From a virus, in the IMG/VR virus record IMGVR_UViG_3300036715_004481, positions 1 to 62,882 of that record: a stretch of 62,882 nucleotides of DNA; one strand, written 5' to 3'. Both the position numbers and the translations under genes were made by a program. The notes under the pieces were generated by a model. That model did not search any database, had not been told where the DNA came from, and saw nothing but the letters and a program-made list of their open reading frames with translations. This document shows positions 43,480 to 53,088 of the stretch, piece after piece (the first letter of the stretch is position 1; each line of letters begins with the position of its first letter).

Positions 43480-44727
43480 TTAATTAAATAGTGTATCATC
43501 ATTATCAAGGTTGAATTCATCAGATGATAACATATCTTTATCTTCAATTTCATTCAATCTTTCATCTATATCTTCCAACTCTCTTAAACATTCATCATAT
43601 GATGGATATTTAAAATAATCGAAAATGATTGGCTCCATTGCTTTCAAAACATCTTCAGTGAAAACCTTTCTATTAAATAACTGTTTTTCTGAAATAGTTT
43701 TATCTAAATGTTTAACATACCATCTATTTGATGGTTTGAATGTGATTTCACCAGTAGCTTTATCAACATCTTTTTTAACTTGAGCTATACCAATTTTTGG
43801 AAAATTTTCAAATGTGCAGAACAAATCTAATCCTTTAAATGGGTTTATACCTTTGCTATAATCAATTTCAAATTTAACTTTTTTAGGCTTAGCTAATCTA
43901 TTTTTTGCAGATCTTGCTGTAATAATAGAACCAGATCTACCAAGATCCATCTCATCTTCTTCACCAGTTTTCAATTTAGAATCACTCAATATTAAAATTG
44001 TACTTGCAGCATAATACAAGCCTTCACCACCGCTCATAATAGTTTGTGGAAACATATCTTGACTTAAGTATACATGATTTGTTGCCACAAGAGGTATGTT
44101 TAGATAACCCAAATCGTTTGTAATAAGTCTAACAAGAGATTTAATTTGTTTAGCTCTTGTCATATCTTGTTTAACGTTCAATTTAAGTGTATCTTCTTTT
44201 TCCTTTTCGGATGACAACATGCCAATAGAGTCAATAAAGAATATTGTTTTAGAAACATCGGTTCCAGCATCTTTTAATTTTTGGAGTCCATCTAAAATTG
44301 TCATCATAAACATTTTTATTTTTTCTACAATATTGGTTCTTATTAACATAAAATTATCCGAATTTGATGTATCAATTCCATACATATCAAAATCAGTTTT
44401 TTCAATAGAATATTCTGTATCAATCCACACAATATTGTATCCATTTTTTTGAGCATTTCTTGCGATACTCAATGATATGAAAGATTTTCCTGTTTGCTTA
44501 GGCCCAGCAATAATTGTAATCTTATTGTTAGATATACCACCTTTAAGTATACTTTTAGATAAAAGTGCATCTATAACGTATACACCAGTAGATATGAATG
44601 CTTTCTCTTTGTCAAAATCTTCAATTGAAATAATATCTTTCTTAGAAATACTATCTATTAAATTAGATATATTAGAAAAATTAAAATCATTATATTTTTT
44701 TTGTGAGGTTTGGTTTTTTTTAGCCAT
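43480..44727 (-). CDS. UvsX/RecA-like recombinase
   Basis: The protein should form filaments on single-stranded DNA and promote strand exchange in recombination-dependent replication. I chose ATG at 44727 (MAKKNQTS, 415 aa) because the 36 residues before it in the longer frame are atypical and hydrophobic. It has STGVYVIDALLS, Walker A AGPKQTGKSF, NIVWIDTEYS, Walker B FFIDSIG, and LVATNHVYLSQDMF. The C-terminal tail is very acidic, as in UvsX. The helicase genes follow on the same strand. Confidence 0.85.
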   Translation of the reverse strand: MAKKNQTSQKKYNDFNFSNISNLIDSISKKDIISIEDFDKEKAFISTGVYVIDALLSKSILKGGISNNKITIIAGPKQTGKSFISLSIARNAQKNGYNIVWIDTEYSIEKTDFDMYGIDTSNSDNFMLIRTNIVEKIKMFMMTILDGLQKLKDAGTDVSKTIFFIDSIGMLSSEKEKEDTLKLNVKQDMTRAKQIKSLVRLITNDLGYLNIPLVATNHVYLSQDMFPQTIMSGGEGLYYAASTILILSDSKLKTGEEDEMDLGRSGSIITARSAKNRLAKPKKVKFEIDYSKGINPFKGLDLFCTFENFPKIGIAQVKKDVDKATGEITFKPSNRWYVKHLDKTISEKQLFNRKVFTEDVLKAMEPIIFDYFKYPSYDECLRELEDIDERLNEIEDKDMLSSDEFNLDNDDTLFN

Positions 44728-44957
44728 ATTGTTGAAATTATTTTTTAAAAACAAGTATTTCTTATTTATACAAAAAAGACGTTTAAAAGTTTTAATAATC
44801 GTAAAAAATATTAAAAATAAGTTAAAGTATTTCACGGTTATAGAATTATCAGTTTATATACTTAAAAATATGAGTAAAGTTTTAATATATCTGAATAATA
44901 TTTTTAAATTGAACCCAACTCAAAATATATATAAGCTAAAATACAACAATATAATTT

Positions 44958-45359
44958 ATGGAATTCTACATAGTATTCGTAAAAAATAAAAAGAAACTTG
45001 ATAAATATATTAAAATCAATAAGATTCGGAGTAAAACAATAATAGATATCAAGCAGCAATTGGAAGATCATGGTTTAGATGATGTTAATGAATGGAGAGA
45101 ATATTTTAATCTTATAATATACACTAAAATCACACAATCTATAAGAAAAAACAAAGATGTATACTATATTCCAAATATGCAAAAAATTCAAAATTTAGAA
45201 ATAGATGACATTTTTCAAATTAAAGACAATTTATCTGAAAAAGTAAAATTTAATCTTTTATTATTTTTTGAAGACTTTAAAGACAATCAAAAGCTTAATG
45301 ATGATATTTTATCAAATATTTCATATTTTGATTCCATACAAATTATTAGAGATTATTAA
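44958..45359 (+). CDS. Protein of unknown function
   Basis: The 133-aa protein is charged and helical with FYIVFVKNKKKLDKYI near the start and a C-terminal FDSIQIIRDY. It has no P-loop or zinc motif. It lies just upstream of the baseplate operon and divergent from the recombinase gene. I do not recognise it. Confidence 0.6.
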   Translation: MEFYIVFVKNKKKLDKYIKINKIRSKTIIDIKQQLEDHGLDDVNEWREYFNLIIYTKITQSIRKNKDVYYIPNMQKIQNLEIDDIFQIKDNLSEKVKFNLLLFFEDFKDNQKLNDDILSNISYFDSIQIIRDY

Positions 45360-45408
45360 TATTCAGCGGATATGTTTTTTTATATATAAAGAAAAATAAT
45401 ATAAATAA

Positions 45409-47463
45409 ATGTCTCATTATTCTGAAATGGAGTTTCTATTTAGTGATATAAATAATAATCAAAACATATCAAAACAACTAAATACTACAAGCAACAGTAA
45501 CACCTTTAATGTGCTTAAAGAACCTTCACTATCAGGTTCAAGACCTGGATACGTTTTGTTTAAAAGTAAAGATGGCGTCGATTCAGATGGTATTAAAAAT
45601 TATATACAAAGTACAGTATATAAGAAAGAAAATAAATCAACAAATCCATATGTAAATTTGATTAATGATTTTAATGCAACTGATGGATCACATGGCGCTG
45701 GATTAAGATTAAAAGCATCTGATTTTGCGTATCTACATCAATTAGGTGTATATCCTATGAACAGAATGGCTATTCTAAGAAGATTTCCAGATGGCGTTTT
45801 TGTGCCAGAGAATTTAGAAAATATGAAAATAGAGCCAATATCAACTATTGTTGGCTGGATTCCATTAGATAAAAATTTCAGTAGTGTTAGTTTTAATGAA
45901 ACTTGGACTCAAACCAACGAAAGATTTGATGTTGCATTATCAGAAATAATTAAAAAGAACACAGGTGGAAAATTGGATATTGCAGCAATAGTTCCAATTC
46001 CAGATTTTGCACAAGGTATATTGTTTGAATTTTATAAAAAAGCTGGTATAACAAAAAGTAGTAATCTAAATGATAGTGTAGATGAAGTTTATGAACACTA
46101 TGATCCAAATAGTGTAACTAAAGAAGGTAGAAAAATAGTAAAAAATAATACTTGGGGACTTAACAATATACCAGTAGGGGATCCAAATGTTTTAAATGAA
46201 GCGCCATTTAGAAATCCTGAAGGTCAAAATATAAAATCATCTTTTTCTTTTGAACTTGAAGCTACATATGAACAAAAATTATTGGGTGATGTTGATCCTG
46301 GATCTGCTATGTTAGACATATTAGATAACATATATGCTATGGGAACATCTAACATGGTATTTTATTGGGGTGATGGCTCAAATGTAATACAAGATGCAAA
46401 AAATACAGCATCTGGTAAAGGAAACAATTTACACGCATGGTGGGAATTCGTATATGATATAACAAAATCTTTTTGGGATACTATGATTGAAATTCTTTCT
46501 TCAGCATTAAAAAAAGTTGAAGATGCAGCAATATCAGTAATTGATGCAGGGCAAACCACTGATCAAGCAAATCAAAACACAGCAAAACTTAAATCAGATC
46601 AACAAAATATAATAAACGCAAATCAACCTATTGTAGACAAATCAATTAAGGACAATAAAGTTACACCAGAATCCATCACAGCACAGAAAAAAATAGATGC
46701 TGCGAAAAAAGAAATTGAAAAATTGAACACACAAGGTATTAGTAATTCTGTTGACGCTAAAAAAAATGCTGCAAAAAAAATAACAACAGATATGCTAAGT
46801 GGCTTAGGTACACTTGCGCAAACAATATTAACAAGTACTATAGCTATACATCGTTTTAGATTAAGAGGTTCAATAGAGTTGATGGTTGGAGGTGCAGACA
46901 GTTCAACGCCTTGGCATTTAACAATAGGTAATCCATATTCACCTTGGCTAAACACCAGTCATATAGTAATAGAATCTGCAACTGTTGAAACAAGCAACGA
47001 AATGGGATTCAATGATATGCCACAAAGATTAACAGCTAAATTTACATGTAGATTATCAAGATCTTTGGGTAAACAGGAGTTGATGAGAATGTTTAACAAC
47101 ACATATAGAAGAACATATTCTTCACCAGTTCGTGTATCATCATCTGGTACTATAACGCCTGGTGTCGCACCAGCAACATCTTTGAATATGAATTCTAATC
47201 AGTTCAAAGATGGAACGACATCATCTACAGTTGATAGTACTGGAAAAGCCGTTGGAGTTGTAAATCCAGCACAAACTAATCCAGGGATGAATGGAAACTC
47301 CAATGATCCATCAATTGTAAATTATTTAAATTCTAAAAACCAAAACTCATCTTATAGTTCAAGAGCACAAATGGCGGCGAATATGGGTATTCAAAATTAT
47401 AGAGGTACAGCAGAACAAAACACACAAATGTTAAACATATTAAGAAATCAAAGCAATGCTTAA
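45409..47463 (+). CDS. Putative baseplate or tail structural protein (first gene of baseplate operon)
   Basis: The 684-aa protein has a structured N-terminal part, a segment SFSFELEATYEQKLLGDVDP followed by AMGTSNMVFYWG, a Gln/Lys/Ala-rich helical linker (about 385-470), and a C-terminal domain with PYSPWLNTSHIVIESATVE and FTCRLSRSLGKQELM. Such segments are seen in tube-like baseplate proteins. The tail is Ser/Asn-rich. It precedes LysM-like, hub and spike genes in one operon with short gaps. Confidence 0.6.
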   Translation: MSHYSEMEFLFSDINNNQNISKQLNTTSNSNTFNVLKEPSLSGSRPGYVLFKSKDGVDSDGIKNYIQSTVYKKENKSTNPYVNLINDFNATDGSHGAGLRLKASDFAYLHQLGVYPMNRMAILRRFPDGVFVPENLENMKIEPISTIVGWIPLDKNFSSVSFNETWTQTNERFDVALSEIIKKNTGGKLDIAAIVPIPDFAQGILFEFYKKAGITKSSNLNDSVDEVYEHYDPNSVTKEGRKIVKNNTWGLNNIPVGDPNVLNEAPFRNPEGQNIKSSFSFELEATYEQKLLGDVDPGSAMLDILDNIYAMGTSNMVFYWGDGSNVIQDAKNTASGKGNNLHAWWEFVYDITKSFWDTMIEILSSALKKVEDAAISVIDAGQTTDQANQNTAKLKSDQQNIINANQPIVDKSIKDNKVTPESITAQKKIDAAKKEIEKLNTQGISNSVDAKKNAAKKITTDMLSGLGTLAQTILTSTIAIHRFRLRGSIELMVGGADSSTPWHLTIGNPYSPWLNTSHIVIESATVETSNEMGFNDMPQRLTAKFTCRLSRSLGKQELMRMFNNTYRRTYSSPVRVSSSGTITPGVAPATSLNMNSNQFKDGTTSSTVDSTGKAVGVVNPAQTNPGMNGNSNDPSIVNYLNSKNQNSSYSSRAQMAANMGIQNYRGTAEQNTQMLNILRNQSNA

Positions 47464-47481
47464 AAAATAAATTTAAAAAAA

Positions 47482-47961
47482 ATGAATATAATATCATTTG
47501 ATGGCAATACAAACAATATAATTAATAGAGATGTTAATCAAGGTGGACTTTTTAATTTATTTCAAAAAAACATAGTTTACAATAATGAAATACCGCTAAG
47601 CATATATATTGTACCTAGAGAATATGAAATGAGATTAGATAGAATATCAAATCACATTTATGGCTCAGATTCTTATGTTGAAGAGATAATGGTATTAAAT
47701 GATATAATTAATCCATATTCAGTCAAAGAAGGTCAATATATCTATTTTTGTGATGTGAGTTATTTACAAAATTTATATACAAAAGATGAGATATCAACTC
47801 AATTAGATCAAACAAGAATTTCACTTATAAATGCAGCACAACCAAATAAAAACTTACAGAATGCTGAACAAGGACTATCAACAACTATTAAACCAGCTGC
47901 ACTAAAGCAAGTTAAAGTTAGTAATAATAATAACATTCAAATAATAAATTCGTTCAATTAA
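47482..47961 (+). CDS. LysM-like baseplate wedge protein (gp53-like)
   Basis: The 159-aa protein contains a LysM-like segment: MRLDRISNHIYGSDSYVEEI, then NDIINPYSVKEGQYIYF. T4 gp53 and related baseplate proteins have the same kind of domain near the hub. The C-terminal part is Asn/Gln-rich. The gene lies between two baseplate genes. The gp53 match is by pattern, not by search. Confidence 0.6.
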   Translation: MNIISFDGNTNNIINRDVNQGGLFNLFQKNIVYNNEIPLSIYIVPREYEMRLDRISNHIYGSDSYVEEIMVLNDIINPYSVKEGQYIYFCDVSYLQNLYTKDEISTQLDQTRISLINAAQPNKNLQNAEQGLSTTIKPAALKQVKVSNNNNIQIINSFN

Positions 47962-47970
47962 TAATATATT

Positions 47971-49386
47971 ATGATAAAAGTTTTAGAAAATGCAACAATA
48001 AAAACCAAAGAATTATCATTTCAATTAAATGATGATAGATCTTCAAAAATATTTGTAGAATCTCTTGATTATACACCTCTTGTATTTATAAGCAAAGTAA
48101 ATGATCCTACAAATCCATCTATAAATGGTACTACAGTTCCTTATACTGATATAATTTATATAAAATTACACAACAGTAAATTTATACCAGAGATTGAATT
48201 ATATTGTGAAGATTCAAAAGGTATATTATTCACGGAATTATATCCTTTTGATCATGATACTATTGTAAGTATATTTATTAAAGCTCAGTCTGAAATGGTT
48301 ATGCCAATAAGAATGGACTTTAGAGTAGCAGAATTTGAAACAGTTAGAAGTGATGATAACGGTGGACTTAAATTCCTAATCAAAGGATTATTAGATGTTG
48401 ATGAGTTACATTTTTCTAACTATGAAGTAAGAAAAGGAACTAGTTATAATGTAATAAAAAATCTTGCAACTCAGATTGGATTAGGATTTGCATCAAATAT
48501 TGATAATAGTAATGATGATATGAAATGGATAAACCCAGGCGATACATATAAAGAATTTATAAAAGATGTTACCAGGTATTCTTACATATCTGATGAATCT
48601 TTTGTGTGGACATTCATTGATTTCTATTATAACATAAATTATGTTGATGTTCAATTAGAATTAAACAGTTTTATTAAAAACGAAACTCATCCAGTTGCAA
48701 ACAAACAAATTGAAAAAGATGATAAAGAAAATTTGTCACTACTATATTTAACAAGCAACAAAGCATTTAAAGGAACCAATCAATATATTAGCAAATTTAA
48801 TATTGATAACCAAGCTTTCAAAGTAAATTTAGAGATATTCTACAGAATGGAAGCAACTTGGTATGATAAAAACACAAATACAATAACTAAACAATATATC
48901 AAGGAGTTTGAAGCTGACCAAGAAAAACTAGGCAGTCCATTACAAGGTTTGCTTGATAAAAACTCAAAACTATATGAAGAAAACGTTAATGATGAATACT
49001 TTATTGGTAAAGTGGATTCTGTTGACAATGTTCATAAAAACTATGTTTTAGCAAAAGTTACAAATAAATATAATTTGGATGGACTTGAAAAAATGAAAAT
49101 GATTATAACATTAGATCAAATAAATTTTTCAATAAAAAGATTTCAAAACATAAGAGTTGAAATATTCAATGTAAACAATTTTTATAGTAGTGATGCTGAT
49201 AAAGTTAGCGAATTAAACAATGTGAATAAAAAATTATCTGGTTTTTGGTTTGTTACAGGAATAAATTACTTATATAAAAGAACAGGAGGTGCTGAACAGG
49301 AAGTTACATTAATGAGAAGAGATTTAAATATAAATTATGGCTCAAATTCTGATGAAAAACACGATTTATCTGCAACACAAAATTAA
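47971..49386 (+). CDS. Baseplate hub protein (gp27 / late control D-like)
   Basis: The 471-aa protein has the order typical of hub proteins: beta domain at the start, NPGDTYKEFIKDVTRYSYIS helix region, FVWTFIDFYYNINYV, and a C-terminal beta domain with FWFVTGINYLYKR and VTLMRRDLNINYG. It would form the trimeric base that carries the spike encoded at 50950. Confidence 0.7.
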   Translation: MIKVLENATIKTKELSFQLNDDRSSKIFVESLDYTPLVFISKVNDPTNPSINGTTVPYTDIIYIKLHNSKFIPEIELYCEDSKGILFTELYPFDHDTIVSIFIKAQSEMVMPIRMDFRVAEFETVRSDDNGGLKFLIKGLLDVDELHFSNYEVRKGTSYNVIKNLATQIGLGFASNIDNSNDDMKWINPGDTYKEFIKDVTRYSYISDESFVWTFIDFYYNINYVDVQLELNSFIKNETHPVANKQIEKDDKENLSLLYLTSNKAFKGTNQYISKFNIDNQAFKVNLEIFYRMEATWYDKNTNTITKQYIKEFEADQEKLGSPLQGLLDKNSKLYEENVNDEYFIGKVDSVDNVHKNYVLAKVTNKYNLDGLEKMKMIITLDQINFSIKRFQNIRVEIFNVNNFYSSDADKVSELNNVNKKLSGFWFVTGINYLYKRTGGAEQEVTLMRRDLNINYGSNSDEKHDLSATQN

Positions 49387-49418
49387 AAATAAATATATAC
49401 TAAAAAACAATAAAAAAA

Positions 49419-50936
49419 ATGCCACTAAGTTTCAGAAATATTATAGATGGAAACGAATTATCAAACGCTATATCAACTGGTGATTATTCTAAAGTTATAA
49501 AAAAACCAAAATCTAATAGTGTTAGATACATTAAAGGATATGCTAAAGAAAGTGCAGCTGAAGCTTTATCTAATTCATTGGGTATAAACAAAGGTTTGTT
49601 TAAACAAGCATTTGGTTTAGAAGATAAAAAGTTAGATGCATATGATCCATATCACACACAAGATGCAAAAAGAGAAGAATTTTGGTATGATGATCAACAA
49701 AATAAAATGGATGGGAAGGCTATACAGAAAGAATATGATATAGATACAGATACATTTAAAAGATCACTATACTCAGAATTTGGTTTCAGAAGTAGCGATT
49801 TCTGGTATGAAGATCCATTTATACCATCTTTTGAGTTATATTTTGATGAAGATTCTCCATTTTTTACAGATTCTTTAAATAAATATAATAGTCTTTATTA
49901 TTTTTATGATAAATATCAAATAATTGATAGTACATATAATGATAGAATTGAACTTTGGAAAGAATTTAAAAATGTATTTTTTAAAATATTTGAAAATACA
50001 TTACAACAAAACTCAAACACTAGACAAAAAAGCAAATCGTATTATATTACAAAAATAGCAGGACTTGAAAACCTGAATAAGAAAATAATTAAATATGGTG
50101 AAGATAAAATAACAATAACATTAAACGAAGATGTTTCAATGATATCATATTATCTTTCAGAATTATATAATAACATTATTTATAGTTATAAGAATCAGAG
50201 ATATATGTTTCCTGACAATGTTCTAAGATTTGATATGATCATTAAAATTAATGATATGAGACAATTTCAAACACCACAATCAGATAACAATTTACCAGAT
50301 GGCTACGAAAATACAATTTCTCCAAAGTCAAAAATATTATATACTTTACATGATTGTAATTTTAATTTTTTTGAAAGTAGAAATTATCCTAGTGAATTAG
50401 AAATAGGTGGATATGGCGCATCAGTAAGTAATTCACCACAAACCATGACATTTGACATAATATATAAGTCAATAACAAGAACAAGTGATTTTCCCTTGAT
50501 ACAAACAATGCAAGACACAAACAGTTATTCTTTGCATCCATGGGAAGATAGTTTATATTCTGAGTATGGAGTATCTCAAGATATTGGTAGCGTTCAGGAC
50601 TATTTTAATGATATAGAAAGAACAAAAATAACAGCACCTAAACCAACAAAAGGATATCTAAATCAATTATTAACAACAGCTGGCCAAACAGTTTCTAATA
50701 TTGGGTTGAGTTATATGGATAATCTTGAATCAAAATTAAGAGAAGTTAGAGGAAGCGCAGTCAACAGTCTACTAACTCAATTTAGAAGAGCCACAGGTTT
50801 TAACAAAATAGAGCCAGATAATATATATTTATCAAATTTTAATGATAGAGCAAGTATGGCTAACTTTGGTAAACAATTAGCATCTGGACTATTGAATGAT
50901 TTGGAAAATAGCGCCAGACAAGCTACAAATTTTTAA
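49419..50936 (+). CDS. Putative baseplate tube / tail-tube junction protein
   Basis: The 505-aa protein ends the tube-like series of this operon. It has an aromatic-rich N-terminal part (about 85-180, WYDDQQN, FWYEDPFIPSFEL) and a tube-like core (VLRFDMIIKINDMRQF, LHDCNFNFFESRNYPSE, MTFDIIYKSITRTS). T4 gp48 and gp54 have tail-tube-like cores of this sort. The C-terminal tail is helical and basic. The exact equivalent is uncertain. Confidence 0.55.
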   Translation: MPLSFRNIIDGNELSNAISTGDYSKVIKKPKSNSVRYIKGYAKESAAEALSNSLGINKGLFKQAFGLEDKKLDAYDPYHTQDAKREEFWYDDQQNKMDGKAIQKEYDIDTDTFKRSLYSEFGFRSSDFWYEDPFIPSFELYFDEDSPFFTDSLNKYNSLYYFYDKYQIIDSTYNDRIELWKEFKNVFFKIFENTLQQNSNTRQKSKSYYITKIAGLENLNKKIIKYGEDKITITLNEDVSMISYYLSELYNNIIYSYKNQRYMFPDNVLRFDMIIKINDMRQFQTPQSDNNLPDGYENTISPKSKILYTLHDCNFNFFESRNYPSELEIGGYGASVSNSPQTMTFDIIYKSITRTSDFPLIQTMQDTNSYSLHPWEDSLYSEYGVSQDIGSVQDYFNDIERTKITAPKPTKGYLNQLLTTAGQTVSNIGLSYMDNLESKLREVRGSAVNSLLTQFRRATGFNKIEPDNIYLSNFNDRASMANFGKQLASGLLNDLENSARQATNF

Positions 50937-50949
50937 ATAAATATAATAT

Positions 50950-53019
50950 ATGGAATTAGCAAGAGATTTTTACGTTGGGGTAGTTGAAGATAATAAAGAT
51001 CCTAACAGAAAAGGTAGAATAAAAGTAAGAATACAAACACTTTATCATGGTTTATTAACAGAAGATATTCCATATGCATATCCATTGGGTAGTTTGGCTG
51101 GTAAAGAGTTTCAAGTGCCAGCAATTGGTAAATTAGTTAACATATTATTCTTTTCTGATGATTTATATTCACCATATTATATATATTCAGAAAATTATAA
51201 CGTAAATTTACAAAATAAACTAACAAGTTTAAGTGATGATGAATATACAAATTTTAACGCATTAACATTTGATGATAAAACACAAATTTTTTCAGACGAC
51301 ACAGAGCTAACATTAGATTATTATTTTAACAAAGTTACAGTAAGTAAATCTGCTATAAATTTGGAACTTAAAGATAATAAGCAATTATTAAATTTAGGTA
51401 GTAAATCGGCCGATCAAGACGCCGTTCTAGGTACAAGATTTTTTGAATGGATGGATGATTTTATAGATGAACTATCTAAACCATTCTCACTTGTTGATAG
51501 TAACGGTATGAGTGTTATGAAGCCAAAAATACAAAGTCTATGCTCACAATACAAATCACTTAGACCTGATTTTTTATCTAAACATGTCAAAATAGTAGAC
51601 AACAGAAACGTAGACACTCTTAGTCGGGAAGCATCACCATATCAACATGATGCAGATTTGACAATACCAGAAGCAGACATTTCACCTGAATTACAAAAAT
51701 CTATAGATGCACAATCTTCTGCGGCTTGTGGTAAAATTTCAGATACTCTACCAACAGGTGGTATTGGATCAATACCAGACGAAAGTGACATTCCAGAACA
51801 AACAGATAAACATTCAATTTTTAAAGTTATAAGATATAAATTTTTAAAAGATAGAACTATTGGTAAATTATATGTTAATGATGTGTTTTTTTGTGACACA
51901 TTGGAAGATGTTGTTAGAGATTTGAAAAAAGATAAGAAAATATTTGGACAAACTGCAATACCTTATGGTATATATCCATTAACAATTGGTCCAACAAGTC
52001 TTAGAAGGCAAGTTGCACCAACTGGAAGATTACCATTAGTTAATAATGTACCATTTTTCGCTGGAATAAGAATACATCTTGGTGGAAAACCAGAAAACAC
52101 AGAAGGTTGCTTGCTAGTTGGAACATTAGATAAAAGTACAAACACACTAAAAAATAGTGGTGCGGCATCTATTAGAGTCACACAACTATGTGAAAAATAC
52201 AATAATAATAATATAAAGATGACAATTGTATACACAACAGAAGATAATGCAAATCTAGATACAACAGCAGCAAAAAACAGTTACAATGGTTCAAACTACA
52301 CATCAAAAAATGATGGAAATCCTACTGCTGATGGTAATTCTGATTGTACAGTTGGAACAACAGATAGTTCATGGACAACTAATTTAGAAATGTCTGATAT
52401 GAAAATAAACGGAGAAGAAATTAAATTTGACGGTAAATATATTATAACACCAGAGCAATTATATAAAATTATACCAAGAGCATCGAAAAGTAATATTCAG
52501 AAATTTATTGTTCCACTAAATGTAACTATGAAAAAATTTAATATTACATCACCGTTACAAATAAGTGCATTTATATCACAAATTGCTATTGAAAGTGGAT
52601 ATTTGAAATATACAAAAGAATTAGGAGCCACATCATATTTTAATAAATATGAACCAACAACAAAAATAGGTAAAGGTTTAGGTAACACACAAACCGGTGA
52701 TGGTGCTAAATATCGTGGTAGAGGATTAATTCAAACCACAGGTAGATCAAATTATATGGACTTATCTAAAAGTTTAGGAACAGATTTTATAAATACACCA
52801 GAACTTTTAGAAACACCTATGTGGGCATCATTATCTGCTGGCTATTGGTGGTTTAAAAATCAAAAGAAAAAGACATCAAAAATGAATGCAAATCTAGCTG
52901 GATGCATAAATAACAAAGATATAAGTGGAATCACACGTGCAGTAAATGGTGGACAAAATGCATTAACAGAAAGAGCACAAGCATATAAATCAGCATTAAA
53001 TATTCTTGGTGTAGCATAA
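50950..53019 (+). CDS. Baseplate central spike with DUF5675 and GH19 lytic domains (gp5-like)
   Basis: The 689-aa protein punctures the envelope. Residues about 1-115 form a gp5-type OB-fold (FYVGVVEDNKDPNRKGRIKV, then YAYPLGSLAGKEFQVPAIGK). Residues about 285-430 match the DUF5675 pattern (FFCDTLEDVVRDL, GQTAIPYGIY, IRIHLGGKPENTEGCLLVG), whose conserved His and Cys suggest a cell-wall enzyme. Residues about 490-689 are a GH19 chitinase-type lysozyme (AFISQIAIESGYL, AKYRGRGLIQTTGRSNY, SAGYWWFKN). A Thr/Asn/Ser linker joins them. A terminator follows. Confidence 0.82.
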   Translation: MELARDFYVGVVEDNKDPNRKGRIKVRIQTLYHGLLTEDIPYAYPLGSLAGKEFQVPAIGKLVNILFFSDDLYSPYYIYSENYNVNLQNKLTSLSDDEYTNFNALTFDDKTQIFSDDTELTLDYYFNKVTVSKSAINLELKDNKQLLNLGSKSADQDAVLGTRFFEWMDDFIDELSKPFSLVDSNGMSVMKPKIQSLCSQYKSLRPDFLSKHVKIVDNRNVDTLSREASPYQHDADLTIPEADISPELQKSIDAQSSAACGKISDTLPTGGIGSIPDESDIPEQTDKHSIFKVIRYKFLKDRTIGKLYVNDVFFCDTLEDVVRDLKKDKKIFGQTAIPYGIYPLTIGPTSLRRQVAPTGRLPLVNNVPFFAGIRIHLGGKPENTEGCLLVGTLDKSTNTLKNSGAASIRVTQLCEKYNNNNIKMTIVYTTEDNANLDTTAAKNSYNGSNYTSKNDGNPTADGNSDCTVGTTDSSWTTNLEMSDMKINGEEIKFDGKYIITPEQLYKIIPRASKSNIQKFIVPLNVTMKKFNITSPLQISAFISQIAIESGYLKYTKELGATSYFNKYEPTTKIGKGLGNTQTGDGAKYRGRGLIQTTGRSNYMDLSKSLGTDFINTPELLETPMWASLSAGYWWFKNQKKKTSKMNANLAGCINNKDISGITRAVNGGQNALTERAQAYKSALNILGVA

Positions 53020-53040
53020 CTTTCAATATGTTATTAATAT

Positions 53041-53085
53041 AAACTTTTATTTTCATTTATAATATAAATTGAAAATAAAAGTTTT
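53041..53085 (+). terminator. Terminator of the baseplate operon
   Basis: AAACTTTTATTTTCA (from 53041) pairs with its complement ending near 53084, followed by seven T residues. It directly precedes the heptose kinase start at 53089. Confidence 0.75.
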
Positions 53086-53088
53086 TTT

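Noticed and set aside
44728-44835. Extended N-terminus of the recombinase
   Set aside because: The first 36 residues are hydrophobic and unlike RecA/UvsX proteins; MAKKNQTS at 44727 is a natural start.
51963-52235. Minus-strand open frame inside the spike gene
   Set aside because: It is an antisense shadow of a clear coding frame and has no start signal.
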